In this document: one piece after another, positions 32,986 to 42,600 of the stretch
Position numbering within the stretch: the stretch's first letter is position 1
Layout: each line of letters opens with the position of its first letter
Origin: Flavobacterium sp. CYK-55
GTDB lineage: Bacteria > Bacteroidota > Bacteroidia > Flavobacteriales > Flavobacteriaceae
Length of the DNA stretch: 64,000 nt
Assembly (NCBI RefSeq): GCF_018413465.1
Contig: NZ_JAHCDK010000002.1
Span: 124,001-188,000, forward strand
Direction of reading: 5' to 3'
Translations under genes and position numbers: made by a program
Notes under the pieces: generated by a model
What the model was told of the DNA's origin: nothing
Databases searched by the model: none
Seen by the model: only the letters and a program-made list of their open reading frames with translations

Positions 32986-33456
32986 TTAACGCTTGTTAGA
33001 TTTTACTTTGAGTGTCCATTCAAATTGCATGACTGAGACTTGTTCGCCTTGTTGGTTGGTTCCGATGGATTGTAAAACCACGGTGCTGCCCTCACCTGTT
33101 TGGATGGTTTGTTCAATGGCTTGCGCAATTTGTTGACCAGCATCGCATTTAAATTGTATACGACCGGTAGCTTTTTTGGTAAACGTACTTTGATTTGAAG
33201 CGACCAGCATAGATATATTGTAACCGCTTTTTTGAATATGGTACATGACCAAAGCGCCCGTAGATAATTCGGCGGCCATAGCTTGCACGGCAAAATACAT
33301 GGATTTAAATGGATTTTGATTGATCCAGCGATGGCGAACAACCACCAAAGCTTGTTGGGCATCGAGTTGTTTTAAGCGCACACCACACCAGAAAGCTGAA
33401 GGCAATTTGAAAAATAAAAAACTGTTGATTCTGAAAGGAGAAAACTCCATAAGCAT
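32986..33456 (-). CDS. DUF4442 (hotdog-fold) protein
   Basis: About 156 residues. The ATG at 33456 (MLMEFSPFRINSF) or 33450 is preferred over a GTG at 33498. DUF4442 proteins adopt the thioesterase-like hotdog fold; the typical motif FFKLPSAFWCGVR and the helix NPFKSMYFAVQAMAAELSTG are both present. The substrate is unknown and no catalytic acid is certain. It stands alone, between the epimerase gene and the divergent DUF4870 gene. Confidence 0.8.
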   Translation of the reverse strand: MLMEFSPFRINSFLFFKLPSAFWCGVRLKQLDAQQALVVVRHRWINQNPFKSMYFAVQAMAAELSTGALVMYHIQKSGYNISMLVASNQSTFTKKATGRIQFKCDAGQQIAQAIEQTIQTGEGSTVVLQSIGTNQQGEQVSVMQFEWTLKVKSNKR

Positions 33457-33567
33457 TGGTTTTACTGGTAAATATAGTGTTTTTGTATCATCATTCACCT
33501 ATTTCTAATTTGTTAATATTTTGTTAATTTGTAGTACTATGCGATACAAGGTATTGTCTTTTGAACA

Positions 33568-33575
33568 TATATTTG
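33568..33575 (+). promoter_or_regulatory. -7 box of the DUF4870 gene
   Basis: TATATTTG, 31 nt before the ATG at 33607; no TTG at the standard distance. Confidence 0.5.
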
Positions 33576-33606
33576 CATAAGAAATTACTATTCATTCTAT
33601 AATATT

Positions 33607-34062
33607 ATGGAAACCACAAAACAAAATAACACAGCTGCTTTTATCAACTTGAGTACTTTGACTCAGTATTTTATTCCGTTTGGAAACTTTATTTTTCCAA
33701 TTGTGATTTGGAGCGCTAACAAAGACAAATCTGAATATATCGAACAACAAGCCAAACAAACCATCAATTTTCAGTTGAGTATGTTTATGTATTCATGCGT
33801 GTTGGCTTTGATTGCCGTGCCTATTTTTTTGGTTACTTTTTTTAACCACGCTCATTTTAACGCTTGTGTTGAAGACGGCGATTTCACTCTGACCGATTTC
33901 AACTTTAGCGATGTGTCAGGATGGTTAACCGTAGGTATTGTAGCGGTTTTAGTATTTGCTATGCTTCAGGTTGCTGAGTTTTTCTTAATCATTTACGCTT
34001 CGGTGAAAACGGCCAACGGCGACGACTTTAAATATCCATTGACTATTCATTTTTTAAAATAA
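33607..34062 (+). CDS. DUF4870 family membrane protein
   Basis: A 151-residue inner-membrane protein with three hydrophobic segments (about 25-38, 58-77, 105-130). The family pattern is an N-terminal half-helix LTQYFIPFGNFIFPIVIW, then EYIEQQAKQTINFQLS, and an end in a polar FKYPLTIHFLK. The function is unknown. It leads the plus-strand run DUF4870-DUF2807-PadR-PspC-DUF2807, all with the same orientation and gaps of 64, 42, 5 and 1 nt. The long first gap holds a period-7 word tract. Confidence 0.85.
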   Translation: METTKQNNTAAFINLSTLTQYFIPFGNFIFPIVIWSANKDKSEYIEQQAKQTINFQLSMFMYSCVLALIAVPIFLVTFFNHAHFNACVEDGDFTLTDFNFSDVSGWLTVGIVAVLVFAMLQVAEFFLIIYASVKTANGDDFKYPLTIHFLK

Positions 34063-34076
34063 AACAGCAGAGTTTC

Positions 34077-34113
34077 AATCATCATCAATCATTAATCATT
34101 AATCATCATCAAT
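34077..34113 (+). repeat. Period-7 word tract in the DUF2807 leader
   Basis: Words of the form TCATCAA, TCATTAA, TCATTAA, TCATCA, TCAATCA immediately upstream of the DUF2807 start at 34127. Confidence 0.45.
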
Positions 34114-34126
34114 CAAAAAACGAATC

Positions 34127-34891
34127 ATGTTAAAAATCATTACAACGCTTACGTTATTCCTGTTGGGAATGCTGGCAAAAGGTCAAAACACCGAAGTCAA
34201 AAACATTTCTGATTTCAGTAAAATCAATGTCAACGGAAATATTGAACTGGTGTATGTTCAAAATCCGCAAACCAAAGTAACCTTTGAATCTGCTGATGCA
34301 GAACTATTAAAAAACACCGTGGTTGAAGTAAACAAAAATACCTTGCAAGTCTACACCATCAGCGAATCAGAAACGCCGGTAAAAGTATATGTCAGCAATC
34401 CAGAAGTGAAAGAAATCAAAGCAGCTCATCAAGCTTTGGTTACTGTTATTGAAACCTTGTTTGTAGATCAATTAAAAATTAATTTAAACGACAATGCTCA
34501 ATTTAAAGGAATGATCAATGCTACCGAAAAAGTTCGTCTAACAGCTACCGACCGCAGCACATTTAGCGGTCGTATTGATGCGCCAACAGTGGTTGGAAAC
34601 TTAAAAAAACATGCCCGAACGAGCATCAGCGGAAAAGCCAATCAAATGTCTGTGAACACCAGCGGAAACAGTTTGTTTTTAGCCGGAAACTTCAAATCTG
34701 ACCGCATGGATTTATCAATCAACGGATATTCTAAAACCAATATATTAGCACCTCAAAAATTAAATGCTTTTGTTGCCGAAGAAGCGCAACTTTCTTACCG
34801 CGGTTTGCCCGTAGATGTTTCACTCAATGAAGAAGCCTTTACAACTTCGGTATGGAAACACGAACAACTCATCGGTTATAATGAAAAATAA
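34127..34891 (+). CDS. Secreted DUF2807 (putative auto-transporter adhesin head) protein 1
   Basis: A 254-residue protein. Signal peptide MLKIITTLTLFLLGMLAKGQ. The mature part shows the DUF2807 start (VKNISDFSKINVNGNIELVY) and short parallel beta-helix rungs (QFKGMINATEKVRLTATDRS, SISGKANQMSVNTSGN). No lipobox. Family members are periplasmic or surface beta-helices of unknown role. It is one of three DUF2807 genes between 34 and 44 kb, here directly before a PadR repressor gene. Confidence 0.85.
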   Translation: MLKIITTLTLFLLGMLAKGQNTEVKNISDFSKINVNGNIELVYVQNPQTKVTFESADAELLKNTVVEVNKNTLQVYTISESETPVKVYVSNPEVKEIKAAHQALVTVIETLFVDQLKINLNDNAQFKGMINATEKVRLTATDRSTFSGRIDAPTVVGNLKKHARTSISGKANQMSVNTSGNSLFLAGNFKSDRMDLSINGYSKTNILAPQKLNAFVAEEAQLSYRGLPVDVSLNEEAFTTSVWKHEQLIGYNEK

Positions 34892-34933
34892 AAGTTCAAA
34901 AAAATGAACCACCAACCTAAAAAGTAAAGAATT

Positions 34934-35263
34934 ATGAATATAGAAAACACAAAAGCCCAGATGCGCAAAGGTGTTCTTGAGTTTTGCATTCTCTCAGTAC
35001 TCAAAGAAAGAGAAGCTTATACCTCAGAAATCCTCGACACCTTAAAAAACGCAAAACTGCTGGTGGTTGAAGGCACGGTGTATCCGTTGCTCACCCGACT
35101 CAAAAACGACGGATTACTGACCTATCGTTGGGAAGAATCAACCTCAGGGCCACCGCGTAAATACTACGGACTCACCGAAATAGGAAAAACATTTTTAAAC
35201 GAACTCAACGGCACTTGGACTGAACTTTCTGATGCCGTGAACATAATCACAAACCAAAAATAA
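34934..35263 (+). CDS. PadR family transcriptional regulator
   Basis: A 109-residue winged-helix repressor. The N-terminal QMRKGVLEFCILSVLKEREAYTSEIL and the wing segment (EGTVYPLLTRLKNDGLLTYRWEE, shown in part) are typical, and PRKYYGLTEIGKTFL follows. It lacks the long C-terminal dimer helix, as do short subfamily-2 PadR proteins. Five bases separate it from the PspC gene, so it probably controls its own operon. The inducer is not evident. Confidence 0.92.
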   Translation: MNIENTKAQMRKGVLEFCILSVLKEREAYTSEILDTLKNAKLLVVEGTVYPLLTRLKNDGLLTYRWEESTSGPPRKYYGLTEIGKTFLNELNGTWTELSDAVNIITNQK

Positions 35264-35268
35264 AAGTC

Positions 35269-37023
35269 ATGAATAAAACAGTAAATATAAACTTAGGCGG
35301 TATGTTCTTCCACATTGATGAAGATGCATATCAAAAGCTCAGTCGTTATTTTGATGCCATCAAACGCTCTTTATCTGACTCAAACGGACAAGACGAAATC
35401 ATCAAAGACATTGAAATGCGTATTGCCGAATTGGTAGCTGAAAAACACAGCAGCGACAAGCAAGTCATCAGCCTTAAAGAACTCGATGAAATCATTGCGG
35501 TTATGGGGCAACCTGAAGATTATCGCATTGAACCAGACGGAGAACCAACCCAACAAAATACCTATTACACAAACAACGCTCAAGGCCGAGCCAACAAAAA
35601 ACTGTATCGCGACAAAGACACTGGAATGATTGGTGGTGTGGCTGCCGGATTGGGTCATTATTTTGGTATTGATGCCGTTTGGCTCAGAATTTTCTTGGTG
35701 GTAATGGTGATTGCCGGATTTGGAACCGGAATCTTGGCCTATATCATTCTTTGGATTGTGATGCCCGAAGCAGTTACTACTTCTGAGAAACTCGAGATGA
35801 AGGGAGAACCCATTACTATATCTAATATTGAAAAAAAAGTAAAGGAAGAATTTGAAGCCGTTTCTGACAAAATCAAAAATGCGCCTTATGACAAAATGGG
35901 TAACCAAGTCAAAAACGGAGTAGATAAATTCACCGGAAGCGCCAGCGATGTGCTCATGACCATCGTAAAAATCTTCGCCAAAATTATTGGTGTCATGCTC
36001 ATCATCTCATCCATGGCTTTACTGATTATGTTGTTCATTGGCATCTTTACCATTGGCAGCAGCGCCGCAATGGATTTTCCGTGGCAAGATTTGGTTGATC
36101 GTGGTGTTTTTACTGACTATCCGGTTTGGGTTTTGGGCTTGATTATTTTCTTGGCCATCGGTATTCCGTTTTTCTTTTTGCTGTTGCTCGGATTCAAACT
36201 ATTGGCGCCAAACATGAAATCAATGGGAAATATTGGTAAATATACTTTGCTTGCTTTGTGGCTTATTGCCATTGCCATATTGATTTCACTCGGCATCAGA
36301 AACGCTACTGAGTTTGCCATCGACGGTCGTCAAGTTAAAAAAGAGCGCATCGCTTTGCAACCGCAAGATACGTTGTACATCAAGTTTAAATCAAGCGATT
36401 ATTTCTCAAATCACGACGAATATGAATCGCGCGGATTCCAAATTACAGAAGATTCTACTGATACCAAAGTGATTTACTCAGGCAATGTCAACTTGCATAT
36501 TGAAAAAACAGACGAAAAAGTTCCGTATGTACAAATTGAGAAAAAAGCCAAAGGAGCAACGCTTTCAAAAGCTAAGAAAACGGCTGATGATATCAAATAC
36601 AACTATAAATTTGAGGGGAACAAACTCATTCTTGACAATTATTGGTTGACTGATTTTAAAAATAAATTCCGCGACCAACGTGTGGATGTCTATTTATACT
36701 TACCGGCCGGAACTCTTTTTAAAGCTGATAAAAGCGTACAAGATTATGACGAATCTGACGATGAATATTTCAACTTGCACTTTAGTTCTGATCAATATTT
36801 ATACAAAGTTGAAGCTGATAAAGTCATCTGTACCAACTGTCCGGCTGATGAAGACGAATGGGATGATTTACCTGCCGATCAAGACAGCATCACCGGTTCA
36901 ATTGAAATCAACAAAAACGGTATTTTGATCAAAAAAGAAAAATCCGAAAAAGAAACCGGAGAAACCAAAAAAATCAAAGCTGTCAAAGTCAATGAAAACG
37001 GCATCACCATCAAAACAGAATAG
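35269..37023 (+). CDS. PspC domain envelope protein, large form
   Basis: A 584-residue inner-membrane protein. A cytoplasmic N-terminal module (1-90, with EIIKDIEMRIAELVAEK) precedes a PspC domain (about 110-170: YRDKDTGMIGGVAAGLGHYF then a double hydrophobic segment ending IILWIVMPEA). A connecting region and three more membrane helices (about 225-260, 285-310, 320-345) lead to a 240-residue extracytoplasmic, lysine-rich beta domain. Phage-shock PspC proteins sense or relay membrane stress. It is translated right after PadR and one base before a DUF2807 lipoprotein. Confidence 0.9.
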   Translation: MNKTVNINLGGMFFHIDEDAYQKLSRYFDAIKRSLSDSNGQDEIIKDIEMRIAELVAEKHSSDKQVISLKELDEIIAVMGQPEDYRIEPDGEPTQQNTYYTNNAQGRANKKLYRDKDTGMIGGVAAGLGHYFGIDAVWLRIFLVVMVIAGFGTGILAYIILWIVMPEAVTTSEKLEMKGEPITISNIEKKVKEEFEAVSDKIKNAPYDKMGNQVKNGVDKFTGSASDVLMTIVKIFAKIIGVMLIISSMALLIMLFIGIFTIGSSAAMDFPWQDLVDRGVFTDYPVWVLGLIIFLAIGIPFFFLLLLGFKLLAPNMKSMGNIGKYTLLALWLIAIAILISLGIRNATEFAIDGRQVKKERIALQPQDTLYIKFKSSDYFSNHDEYESRGFQITEDSTDTKVIYSGNVNLHIEKTDEKVPYVQIEKKAKGATLSKAKKTADDIKYNYKFEGNKLILDNYWLTDFKNKFRDQRVDVYLYLPAGTLFKADKSVQDYDESDDEYFNLHFSSDQYLYKVEADKVICTNCPADEDEWDDLPADQDSITGSIEINKNGILIKKEKSEKETGETKKIKAVKVNENGITIKTE

Positions 37024-37024
37024 G

Positions 37025-37753
37025 ATGAAAACAACTTTCAGAATACTCAGCGCTGTGGCATTATCAGCCATACTCACTTCATGTAAAATGGATGTAGAAT
37101 GGGGCAACAGCATCAAAGGCGACGGAAACGTAGTCACTGAAAATCGCAACAACGATACGCCATTTACAGGTATTGAAGTCGGACAAGGTTTGGATTTAGA
37201 AATTGAGCAATCGACACAAAAATCAATTACGGTCATTGCCGATAAGAATTTGCAAAACCATATTGCTACGGATATCAACAATGGCATTTTGAGCATTAGT
37301 TGTGATGCGAACATCCGACGTGCCGAATCAAAAAAAATCATCGTCAAACTGCCTGTAATTACCAGTATTCAAGCTAGTTCAGGCGCGACCGTTAAAAGTT
37401 TGAGTTTGATTAAAAACAACAATCTTGATTTGGTTACAAGTTCTGCCGGTGAAATGAAATTGCAAATTGAGGCTGAAAATGTGTCCATACAAACCAGTTC
37501 CGGAAGCACCATTAAAGTCAAAGGAAAAGCGCTTAAAGTTGAAACACAATCATCCAGCGGAAGCAATATTGAAGCCCAAGAACTCATGGCAAACAACATT
37601 ATCTCTGAAGCCTCCAGCGGAAGTTCAACTGCAGTTTATCCGTTAGAAAACCTCAAAGCTGATGCCTCGAGCGGTGCCAACATCAACTATCACAACACAC
37701 CTAAAAACTTAGATAAAAAAGCTAGTTCAGGCGGAAGTGTTGACAGCAACTAA
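37025..37753 (+). CDS. DUF2807 lipoprotein, protein 2
   Basis: A 242-residue protein starting MKTTFRILSAVALSAILTSC; the lipobox LTSC predicts lipidation at Cys20. The mature part is a DUF2807 beta-helix with strikingly regular rungs ending in SSG (ASSGATV, TSSGSTI, SSSGSNI, ASSGSST, ASSGANI, ASSGGSV), about one every 20 residues, which would stack as a Ser-Ser-Gly ladder. It is the last gene of the PadR-PspC operon and is followed by a terminator. Confidence 0.88.
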   Translation: MKTTFRILSAVALSAILTSCKMDVEWGNSIKGDGNVVTENRNNDTPFTGIEVGQGLDLEIEQSTQKSITVIADKNLQNHIATDINNGILSISCDANIRRAESKKIIVKLPVITSIQASSGATVKSLSLIKNNNLDLVTSSAGEMKLQIEAENVSIQTSSGSTIKVKGKALKVETQSSSGSNIEAQELMANNIISEASSGSSTAVYPLENLKADASSGANINYHNTPKNLDKKASSGGSVDSN

Positions 37754-37772
37754 TCTGTTGCCATAAAACATC

Positions 37773-37806
37773 AAAGCCATCTGTTTAAAGCAGGTGGTTT
37801 TTTTTG
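37773..37806 (+). terminator. Terminator of the PadR-PspC operon
   Basis: Stem AAAGCCATCTG / CAGGTGGTTTT with a 7-nt loop and a T8 tail, 20 nt after the DUF2807 stop. Confidence 0.8.
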
Positions 37807-37857
37807 AATTTTACTTGGGTAAAAACTTTATTTTAGTTGCTTAAATAAAATCAAAAA

Positions 37858-38724
37858 ATGAAATTTCTGAATAAAATCAAGAAAAAAATGTTGCGTCATC
37901 CTTGGCTATATATTACCAGATATGCGCTCATTTCTAAAAACGGTCCGAAGGTTTACTCAGATGATTTAGCCCGATTTGATCAATTCAATGATATATCGAT
38001 TATTCCAGAGTTTTTTTATAAAATCAACCCACAAATAAACCTGCAACCTCAAGCTGATGAACTCGAAAAAGCCAAACAAATTGGTCAATATCTGCGCAGC
38101 AATACAAAGCCTGGGCCGGCTATTGGATTGTCTCCTGAAACAACCTTAAAAAAAATGCTCAACGGTCAGGGTGGAGTTTGCTCTGACTTTTCAAAAATGT
38201 TTAATTTGTTTTGTCTAATGAATGATATTTCGGTCAAAGAATGGGGTTGCGTTGACCAATTGTATCAAACTCAATTTGGGCATTCGTTTAACGAAATTTA
38301 TTCTACTGCGCAACAGAAATGGATTGCGATTGATGTGCACAAAGGCATTTTATTCGAAGATAAATCAGGAAATTATTTATCAGCCATGGAGCTTTTTCTA
38401 TACCTCAGAGCCGGAAATGAACTCATCGTCAAACATTACTCAGATTATCGTTCTCCCAAAATTGAACGATTGCCATTTGTTTATGCCACCTATACGATTC
38501 CGTTTTTAGTAGACAATCGAAACTTTAAATTCATCAGTAACTGCTTTCGGAAAAACGAAAAAAAACACCCTAAAACACTCATAGACAGCTGGATCATCCT
38601 CAGTAAAAAAAACCAAAAATTCATTTTCGTATTAGATAATTACAAAAAATTATTCTTTAAAAATCATCCGAAACCCACAGCGGTAACAAGAAACAAAACA
38701 CTGCTACTAATTGAACCAAATTAA
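37858..38724 (+). CDS. Transglutaminase-like domain protein
   Basis: A 288-residue protein with a plausible papain-like catalytic triad: Cys108 (GGVCSDFS), His142 (FGHSFNE) and Asp159 (AIDVHKG). No signal peptide; the N-terminus is strongly basic (MKFLNKIKKKMLRH). The C-terminal 90 residues are Lys- and Phe-rich, without a recognised domain. Such proteins are proteases or peptidoglycan/peptide hydrolases more often than crosslinkers. It is followed 11 nt later by an ABC ATPase, suggesting co-transcription with the exporter/peptidase genes. Confidence 0.75.
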   Translation: MKFLNKIKKKMLRHPWLYITRYALISKNGPKVYSDDLARFDQFNDISIIPEFFYKINPQINLQPQADELEKAKQIGQYLRSNTKPGPAIGLSPETTLKKMLNGQGGVCSDFSKMFNLFCLMNDISVKEWGCVDQLYQTQFGHSFNEIYSTAQQKWIAIDVHKGILFEDKSGNYLSAMELFLYLRAGNELIVKHYSDYRSPKIERLPFVYATYTIPFLVDNRNFKFISNCFRKNEKKHPKTLIDSWIILSKKNQKFIFVLDNYKKLFFKNHPKPTAVTRNKTLLLIEPN

Positions 38725-38735
38725 CACTGACCAAA

Positions 38736-39608
38736 ATGGAACTACAAATCAAAAACCTCAATAAAAAATATGCTAACGGAGTTCATGCGCTCAACGATGT
38801 CAACCTAACCATTTCAAAAGGAATGTTTGGCTTACTCGGCCCGAACGGCGCCGGAAAATCATCGCTCATGCGTACCTTGGCCACTTTGCAAGATGCAGAC
38901 AGCGGCTCGGCTCAATTGGGCGATATTGATGTGCTCAACAACAAAGAAGCCGTGCGAAAAGTTCTGGGTTATTTGCCGCAAGAATTTGGCGTTTACCCAC
39001 GAACATCGGCTTTTGAACTTTTAGAACATTTGGCTTTGCTCAAAGGTTTCAATCAAAAATCTGAGCGCCATCAAATGATTGAACAACTTTTGCTCAAAGT
39101 TAATTTGTGGGAACACCGCAAAAAAGCGGTCAAAAGTTTTAGCGGAGGCATGCGTCAACGTTTTGGCATTGCGCAATGTTTGATTGGCCAACCGCAATTG
39201 GTGATTGTAGACGAACCCACCGCGGGCCTTGATCCGGGTGAGCGCAATAGATTTTACAACATTCTGAGCGAAATTGGCGAAAACGTCATCGTGATTCTCT
39301 CCACACACATTGTGCAAGATGTGCGCGAATTGTGTACGCAAATGGCCATTATGGATAAAGGACGCGTGCTTTTTAGCGGAAACACTGACGAGGCGCTCGA
39401 TCAAATCAAGGGCAAAGTTTGGGAAAAAAGAGTTTCTAAAGACGAATTGGCCGCTTATCAAAAAGATTTCAAAGTGATCTCAAACAAACTCGTGGGCGGG
39501 CAACCACTCATTCACGTATTTGCCGAAAGCGCGCCCGAGGCCGGATTTACCAAAGCCGAAGAGAATCTTGAAGATGTGTTTTTTGCTCAACTCAACGAAT
39601 TAGTTTAA
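38736..39608 (+). CDS. ABC transporter ATP-binding protein
   Basis: A 290-residue ATPase. Walker A GPNGAGKSSLMR, Q-loop YLPQEFGVYP, signature FSGGMRQRFGIAQ, Walker B LVIVDEPTAGLD, H-loop STHIVQD. After residue 215 it carries an extra C-terminal domain (KGKVWEKRVSKDEL). It sits between the transglutaminase-like gene and the permease-peptidase fusion, which begins 18 nt later and must be its membrane partner. Confidence 0.93.
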   Translation: MELQIKNLNKKYANGVHALNDVNLTISKGMFGLLGPNGAGKSSLMRTLATLQDADSGSAQLGDIDVLNNKEAVRKVLGYLPQEFGVYPRTSAFELLEHLALLKGFNQKSERHQMIEQLLLKVNLWEHRKKAVKSFSGGMRQRFGIAQCLIGQPQLVIVDEPTAGLDPGERNRFYNILSEIGENVIVILSTHIVQDVRELCTQMAIMDKGRVLFSGNTDEALDQIKGKVWEKRVSKDELAAYQKDFKVISNKLVGGQPLIHVFAESAPEAGFTKAEENLEDVFFAQLNELV

Positions 39609-39626
39609 CCGTTCATCTCAAGTATT

Positions 39627-42600
39627 ATGTGGAAGTTTATACGGTACGAACTCAATTACTGGATCAAAACCCCAATGATCTGGATTTTCATGTTTATTTA
39701 TGCGCTTTTTACGTTTTTTGCAACGGCTTCTGACAATGTCGTGATTGGCGGCGTGGCGGGCAGTATGTTCAAAAATGCGCCTTATCAGATTCAGAATTAC
39801 TACGAAATCATGTCTATTGTGTGTTTACTCATGACCACTGCGTTTATGAATGCTACGGCCAACCGCGATTTTGAATATGATATGCACGCGTTTATTTTTT
39901 CATCACCCATCAAAAAGAGCGATTACTTTTTTGGTAAATTCATCGGAGCAGCCATTGTATCAGTGATTCCTGCTTTGGGTATTTCTATCGGAACCTTGTT
40001 GGCACCGCTACTAGCTCCTATTTTTGACATGGCTCCGGCAGAGCGTTTTGGCGAGATTTATTGGTCAGCACACTTATTCGGGCTTATTAATTTTGCTATT
40101 CCGAATGTGATCATCAGCGGTGTTTTGATATTTGCTTTGGCGATATTATTCCGCAATTCAATTGTATCATTTGTCGGTTCGATGCTGATGCTCGTTCTGT
40201 ATATAGTATCCAGTTCTTACAGCGATAACATCCACACCGAATGGCTTGCCAACTTAGTCGATCCGTTTGGGATTCGTCCGTATGATACACTGACCAAATA
40301 TTTTACCGCCGACGAAAAAAATCATACTGTAGTAACACTCACCGGTGATTTACTCATGAATCGCTTGGTTTGGCTAGCCATCAGTTTATTGATTTTAGTG
40401 CTGATTTATCGCCGATTTTCATTCAATACCAAAAACGAAAAAGCAGTTAAAGTAGCCAAAATTAAAAAGGCTGAAGCGGCTCCTACACTATCTCAGCAAA
40501 TATTTTTACCTACTTCGGCCGGACAATTTTCATTCAAAACGCTTTGGGCTTTGATTAAAATCGAAAGCAAAGCCATCATCAAAAATCCGGTGTATGTTTC
40601 ATTGGTGCTCATCGGACTGATTTTGCTCATTGTCAATTTTACTGAACTCGAAGATCATTTTGGCACCAAGCGCTACACCGTAACCTATTTGATGGTTGAT
40701 AATATCGTGGATGCCTACACCATGTTTATGTACGGATTCATTGCTTTTTATACCGGAATGCTGGTTTGGAAAGAACGCGATGCCAAAATCAATGAAATTC
40801 AAGATGCCACTCCGGTCAAAACCACTATGTTGTTTGTTTCAAAGGTAATTGCGATTATGTTTTCAATTGCACTCGTGTATTTGTTCGCGATTATTTTGGC
40901 TATGATTACACAAACTTTGAACGGATACACCCACTTTGAATTGGATGTTTACTTCAAATCATTGTTGGTGATTCGCATGATTAAACTATCATTTTTGGTG
41001 GTTTTGTCGTTGTTGTTTCATTATCTGATCAACAACCGTTATATCGCATGGTTTAGCTTCATTGCCTTTACGATTGTGAATTCATTTATTTGGAGTTTAC
41101 TCGAACTCAATTCCAACATGCTCGCCTTCGGTCATATGCCAAACATTGAATATTCTGACATGAACGGATTTGGTCCGTTTGTGCCGGGCATCATCGGATT
41201 CAGTTTGTATTGGGGTTTATTTTGCGCATTGCTTTGCTTGGTGATAGTTGGGTTTTACATCCGAGGCAAAGAAGAACAAATCAGCCAACGTTGGCAAAAT
41301 GCTCGTGACTATTTTAAAAAACACAGCGCTTTATCTTTGGTAACGGTAATAATGTTCGGACTTTGCGCAGGCTATGTGTATTACAATACCAAAGTGCTCA
41401 ACACCTACGAAACTTCAAAAGAATCTGAAAACAAAAGGGTTTCGTATGAAAAAAAATACAAAAAATACGAAAACCTTGTGCAACCGAGATTTTACAAATT
41501 TGATTACACAATTGATTTGTTCCCAGAAGATCGCGCCGTGCAAATTCAGGCGATTGCTTGGGCGCAAAACCGAACTCAGCAACCCATTTCCAGCTTGCAT
41601 TTGACTTTGCCGGACATTGCAAAAAACTATTCGGTAAAAATAAACGGAGCCCAGCTCAAATCAAACGATCAAGAATTGCATTATCAGATTTATGAGCTCA
41701 AAAAACCGCTCATGCCTCAAGATTCAATTCAGGTGATTATATCATTTAAAAAAGAAAGTCCGGGCTTTGAAAACGAAGTCAGTTTTACCAAACTTACCCA
41801 AAACGGTACGTTCTTTAACAATGCTGATTTTATGCCCGGTATTGGCTATGACCGTAACTATGAAATCAGCAACAAAAACAAGCGTGCCAAACTCAAACTT
41901 CCGGTGCGCCAGCGCATGGCAAAACTCGATGAAAATAATCTAAAAGCGCGCGGAAATACCTACGTTAGTACCGATTCTGATTGGGTTGATGTACGCACGA
42001 CTATTTCAACTTCAGCCGATCAAATTGCTGTCGCACCGGGTTCGCTCATCAAAAGTTGGAGCCAAAACAACCGCAAATATTTTACGTATCAGCTTGACCA
42101 CAAATCGTTGAATTTTTATTCGTTTATCAGTGCCAAATACCAAGTCGCCAAACGCAACTGGAACGGCATCAGTTTAGAAGTTTATTACGACGCAGCGCAC
42201 AAGTACAACGTTGAGAATATGCTCAAAAGCATGCAACGTTCTTTAGAATATTACACCCAAAACTTCGGGCCATATATGCACAAGCAATGTCGCATTATTG
42301 AGTTTCCAAGGTATGAATCATTTGCGCAGGCTTTTCCGGGCACAATGCCATATAGCGAATCAATTGGCTTTATCACCGATTTGCGCGAAGTGGATCAAAA
42401 TGCCGTTGATATGGTGTTTTATGTAGTAGCGCATGAAATGGGCCATCAATATTGGGCGCATCAGGTTTGTGGAGCCAATATGCAAGGCAGTGAAATGATG
42501 AGCGAAGGTTTTGCGCAATATTCAGCGCTGATGGTGATGGAAAAAGAATACGGTCGCGATAAGATGAAAAAGTTCCTCGAGTATGAAATGGACGATTATC

